Assembly (NCBI GenBank): GCA_018398765.1 | Contig: JAHBMJ010001290.1 | Span: 1-32,716, forward strand | Source: Chromera velia | Lineage: Eukaryota; Sar; Chromeraceae | Direction: 5' to 3' | Length of the DNA: 32,716 bases | Shown here: piece after piece, positions 30,490-32,716 of the stretch | How the letters are laid out: every line of letters starts with the position of its first letter | Numbering within the stretch: the stretch's first letter is position 1 | The notes under the pieces: model-generated | The model's database searches: none | What the model was told of the DNA's origin: nothing | Seen by the model: only the letters and a program-made list of their open reading frames with translations | Made by a program: the position numbers and the translations under genes

Positions 30490-32371
30490 TGACCGACCGT
30501 CGCTCTTTCCTTTCTATGTTTCTTGCTGAAGTCTTTTCTCGTAGAGTCTCCCCTGTTCTTCCTCGCCCGCGGGGCACGTTTTTTGTACTGCAGAAAGGAA
30601 CAAGAAAAGGAATGCAGATCAGCTCAGACTCTTCTTTCTTTCTTTCTTTCTCCCCTGCACTGCCCTCGCCTTTCGCTTGCTTGCAACTCTCCCTAGTTTT
30701 GATTCGCTGATGAGAAAACGCAAGGGACCCCTTTCGCCTGTGACATGGGCGTTTTGGAGAGTGAAACAAGTCGTGAAAAACGAAAGGGGTGCGGAGAAGA
30801 AACAAAACACGTCGATCAGGAGTTGTGACAGTCGTGCAAGGAAAAGAAGGGGAAGTGAAGTGACTCTCGCTTGCGCCTTTCGGCATTGCTCTCCCCAGCT
30901 TCCTCTCATCCATCTATCCGTCCAGAACGAAGAAGAATGCAAAGAAGTCGACCGACAACGCAGAGAGAGACTCTTTGACTCTCTCTCGACTTCGCGGCCT
31001 CTTTCCTTTCTCCTTCTGTGACGGTTCTGATATGCGGGTTGGTTGGGCGTGGAGCAGCGGCAAGCGAAGTGGAAGGGGCAGGGAAGGATGGTGTGAAGTG
31101 AATGAAAAGCGCGCATCCAGGTGGCGTTCTCTTGCGCTTAGTTTGAAGGCACACACGCAGTGCCTCTGTATAGGAGGGGACGGGAGGGAGTGGGTGGGAG
31201 TGTTTCGCTGACAGCAGGAAATCGAAGACGAGGATGTGAATGTACTTGATTTCTGATGTGACCGCAAAGCAGTCTGGATGGACCCGTTGGGTCTCTGTTT
31301 CCTTAGCTCGGTTCGTCTCTTCTGCTGGTCAATGTCAGACTATCATTTCTTGCCTCATTCCACAATTTCTGTCCCGCGAACAGTGCCGAACACTCTGACG
31401 AATTGGGTTGAAGAATAATTCACAGTACGCAAGTCTACTCGTATATGTGAGATCATACATCATTGTTATTAAATTATATTATTATTATAATGCACTATCA
31501 TCGTTCGCAAGAGACCTATAGGTCCAGACGAGTAACTTAGTAGACAAATTTTCAAGCAACAGTTAGACTAGCAGTTAAAGTTCACTAATTATAATTAAAT
31601 TATTAATTATGAATTAGCATAATCTTGCATAAGTAAAAGCAGAAAAAAACATAAAATCTTTATAAATGCACATGATTTGCGGCATGAAGACATATATAGA
31701 TAAAAGCTTGACAGCATATATTAAATTGTGTCGTATTATTGCGATTATTGCACAGGCGGCAAGTCAAATTATTTATTTTAGTTCTTTAGCATTTCTTTAG
31801 CTCATCGAGCAGCGTATATGAATGACTAGATGAATAATTGAATGAATGAATGAATGAATGAATCAATGAATGAATAAATGAATGAATGAATGACTCAGAA
31901 TGAATAAATGAATAAGTGAATATTATATACAGAATAAACTTCTAGACTGAACCGAATGCATTTCACATAATTACAATTTAATTTTAAAAAAAATAAATGA
32001 ATAAATTAATGAACGAATCATGTTACGAAGTTGAATGATGAATGAATGCGGGAACAAATGATTCTAATCCGTTGGAGCCTTGCTCCTGGAAGCCCATAAA
32101 AATTGCTTTAAAAAGTTAAAAGTATATATAGGAGGTTTGTTTTTGTGTTAAAACAATGTTATATTATAAATCATAAATCATAAAGACAGGCGTACATAAT
32201 ATCAATTATTCACTTAAATCACTTTTTGGCAAAGTTTACATTGCAAAAAGAAACAAGATCGTCTTCATAGTTGATTTTGTGACCGTGGTCTTCAATCTAA
32301 AACATGCATTAACATATGTACATACGATATAATACGCAAGTAGAAACTTTGAGCATACAGTTCAAATTGTC
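30490..32371. other. 3' flank and AT-rich convergent intergenic region
   Basis: From 30490 to about 31400 base composition is still gene-like; this is probably 3' untranslated and flanking DNA of the giant gene. Frames on either strand here are short and rich in Ser, Arg and Lys, and I do not accept them as genes. From about 31400 to 32340 the sequence is strongly AT-rich, like 2030-3180. The genes on either side point toward each other, so terminators or poly(A) sites of both should lie here; I see no diagnostic signal. Confidence 0.6.
31829..31922. repeat. TGAA tetranucleotide microsatellite
   Basis: About twenty imperfect TGAA units with occasional TAAA and TCAA variants, in the AT-rich intergenic DNA. 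A further short TAAA/TGAA stretch follows near 31990-32045. Confidence 0.9.
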
Positions 32372-32716
32372 TCAATCTTCTTCATCTTCGTCGTCGTCAT
32401 CCATCTCTGCCCTCTTCAAGAGCATGTCCCGGGGAAAGCCAGTGGCTTTTCTCTTCACTTTCCCCCCTGGCTGCTTTGTATTTGCAGAGATTTTGACTTT
32501 GCCCTCTGTTTCTTCCTCTTCTTCATCCTCGTCTTCGTCATCCATCTCTGCTCTTTTCATGAGCATGCCTCGGGGAAAGCCAGTGGCTTTTCTCTTCACT
32601 TTCCCCCCTGGCTGCTTTGTGTTTGCAGAGATTTTGACTTTGCCCTCTGTTTCTTCCTCTTCTTCATCCTCGTCTTCGTCATCCATCTCTGCTCTTTTCA
32701 TGAGCATGCCTCGGGG
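32372..32716 (-). CDS. C-terminal part of a protein with 47-residue charged tandem repeats (partial)
   Basis: The frame is open from the window edge to TGA at 32372. It encodes repeats of exactly 141 bp (47 residues), each running KRAEMDDEDEDEEEEETEGK, then VKISANTKQPGG, then KVKRKATGFPR. Anchor positions for the repeat are 32401, 32542 and 32683 on the plus strand. The final copy is cut short after an acidic run and diverges (MLLKRAEMDDDDEDEED). Copies within the window differ at only a few bases, so they duplicated or were homogenised recently. Alternating acidic and basic blocks suggest a disordered tail, perhaps nuclear or nucleic-acid associated; I do not recognise the protein. The start lies beyond the window. 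Confidence 0.75.
   Translation of the reverse strand, partial: PRGMLMKRAEMDDEDEDEEEEETEGKVKISANTKQPGGKVKRKATGFPRGMLMKRAEMDDEDEDEEEEETEGKVKISANTKQPGGKVKRKATGFPRDMLLKRAEMDDDDEDEED

Noticed and set aside
30619-31267. Minus-strand frames downstream of the giant gene
   Set aside because: Arg/Ser/Lys-rich and uneven, with no domain, no start context and overlap with each other in several frames.
1-32716. CRISPR array, tRNA, rRNA, retroelement or viral remnants
   Set aside because: No spaced identical repeats, cloverleaf, rRNA core sequence, reverse-transcriptase or capsid-like protein segment was seen by eye; a covariance-model scan was not possible here.

Overview
This is a eukaryotic nuclear window, most likely from a chromerid alga (Chromera or a close alveolate relative). 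The reasons are balanced base composition in genes, very dense introns with a TGCAG acceptor, heavy strand-biased CT, GT and CTGT microsatellites inside introns, and a huge secreted protein built from thrombospondin type 1, C-type lectin, PAN-like and dermatopontin-like modules. The species assignment is inference. There is no sign of an operon, CRISPR array, phage or retroelement.

Layout: (1) 185-1474 on the minus strand encodes a multi-pass membrane protein of unknown function, with probable upstream exons reaching about 1957. (2) 1958-3704 is an AT-rich divergent intergenic region holding a short non-autonomous transposon-like element with 26-bp terminal inverted repeats (2743-2962). (3) 3705-30489 on the plus strand is best read as one giant gene. 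I could chain 41 exons, with each splice junction keeping the reading frame, from a signal-peptide ATG to a TAG at 30489. This gives about 10.8 kb of coding sequence and roughly 3,590 residues. One assembly gap (14440-14557) and one apparent single-base frameshift (27611-27630) interrupt it. (4) 30490-32371 is 3' flank that turns into AT-rich intergenic DNA with a TGAA repeat. (5) 32372-32716 on the minus strand is the 3' end of another gene whose protein ends in near-identical 47-residue repeats.

The giant protein has, in order: signal peptide; Cys-rich region ending CCACGGG; two Ig-like/PIG-like units with a TGEISG or TGEVSG signature; a PAN-like unit and Cys-rich linker; a second PAN-like unit; two C-type lectin domains; a very acidic linker; dermatopontin-like repeats; two thrombospondin type 1 repeats; a Cys-rich region of no family I recognise; and a 3.2-kb terminal exon coding a mostly helical region. 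No transmembrane segment is evident, so it is probably secreted, into the cell wall or outer surface, as an adhesive or matrix protein (inference).

The most notable points are the unusual splice signals (12 of 39 visible donors begin GTCAG, several as GTCA tandem repeats), two look-alike duplications that copy an exon edge about 102-104 bp into the adjacent intron around a similar AT-rich spacer, and the domain combination itself.
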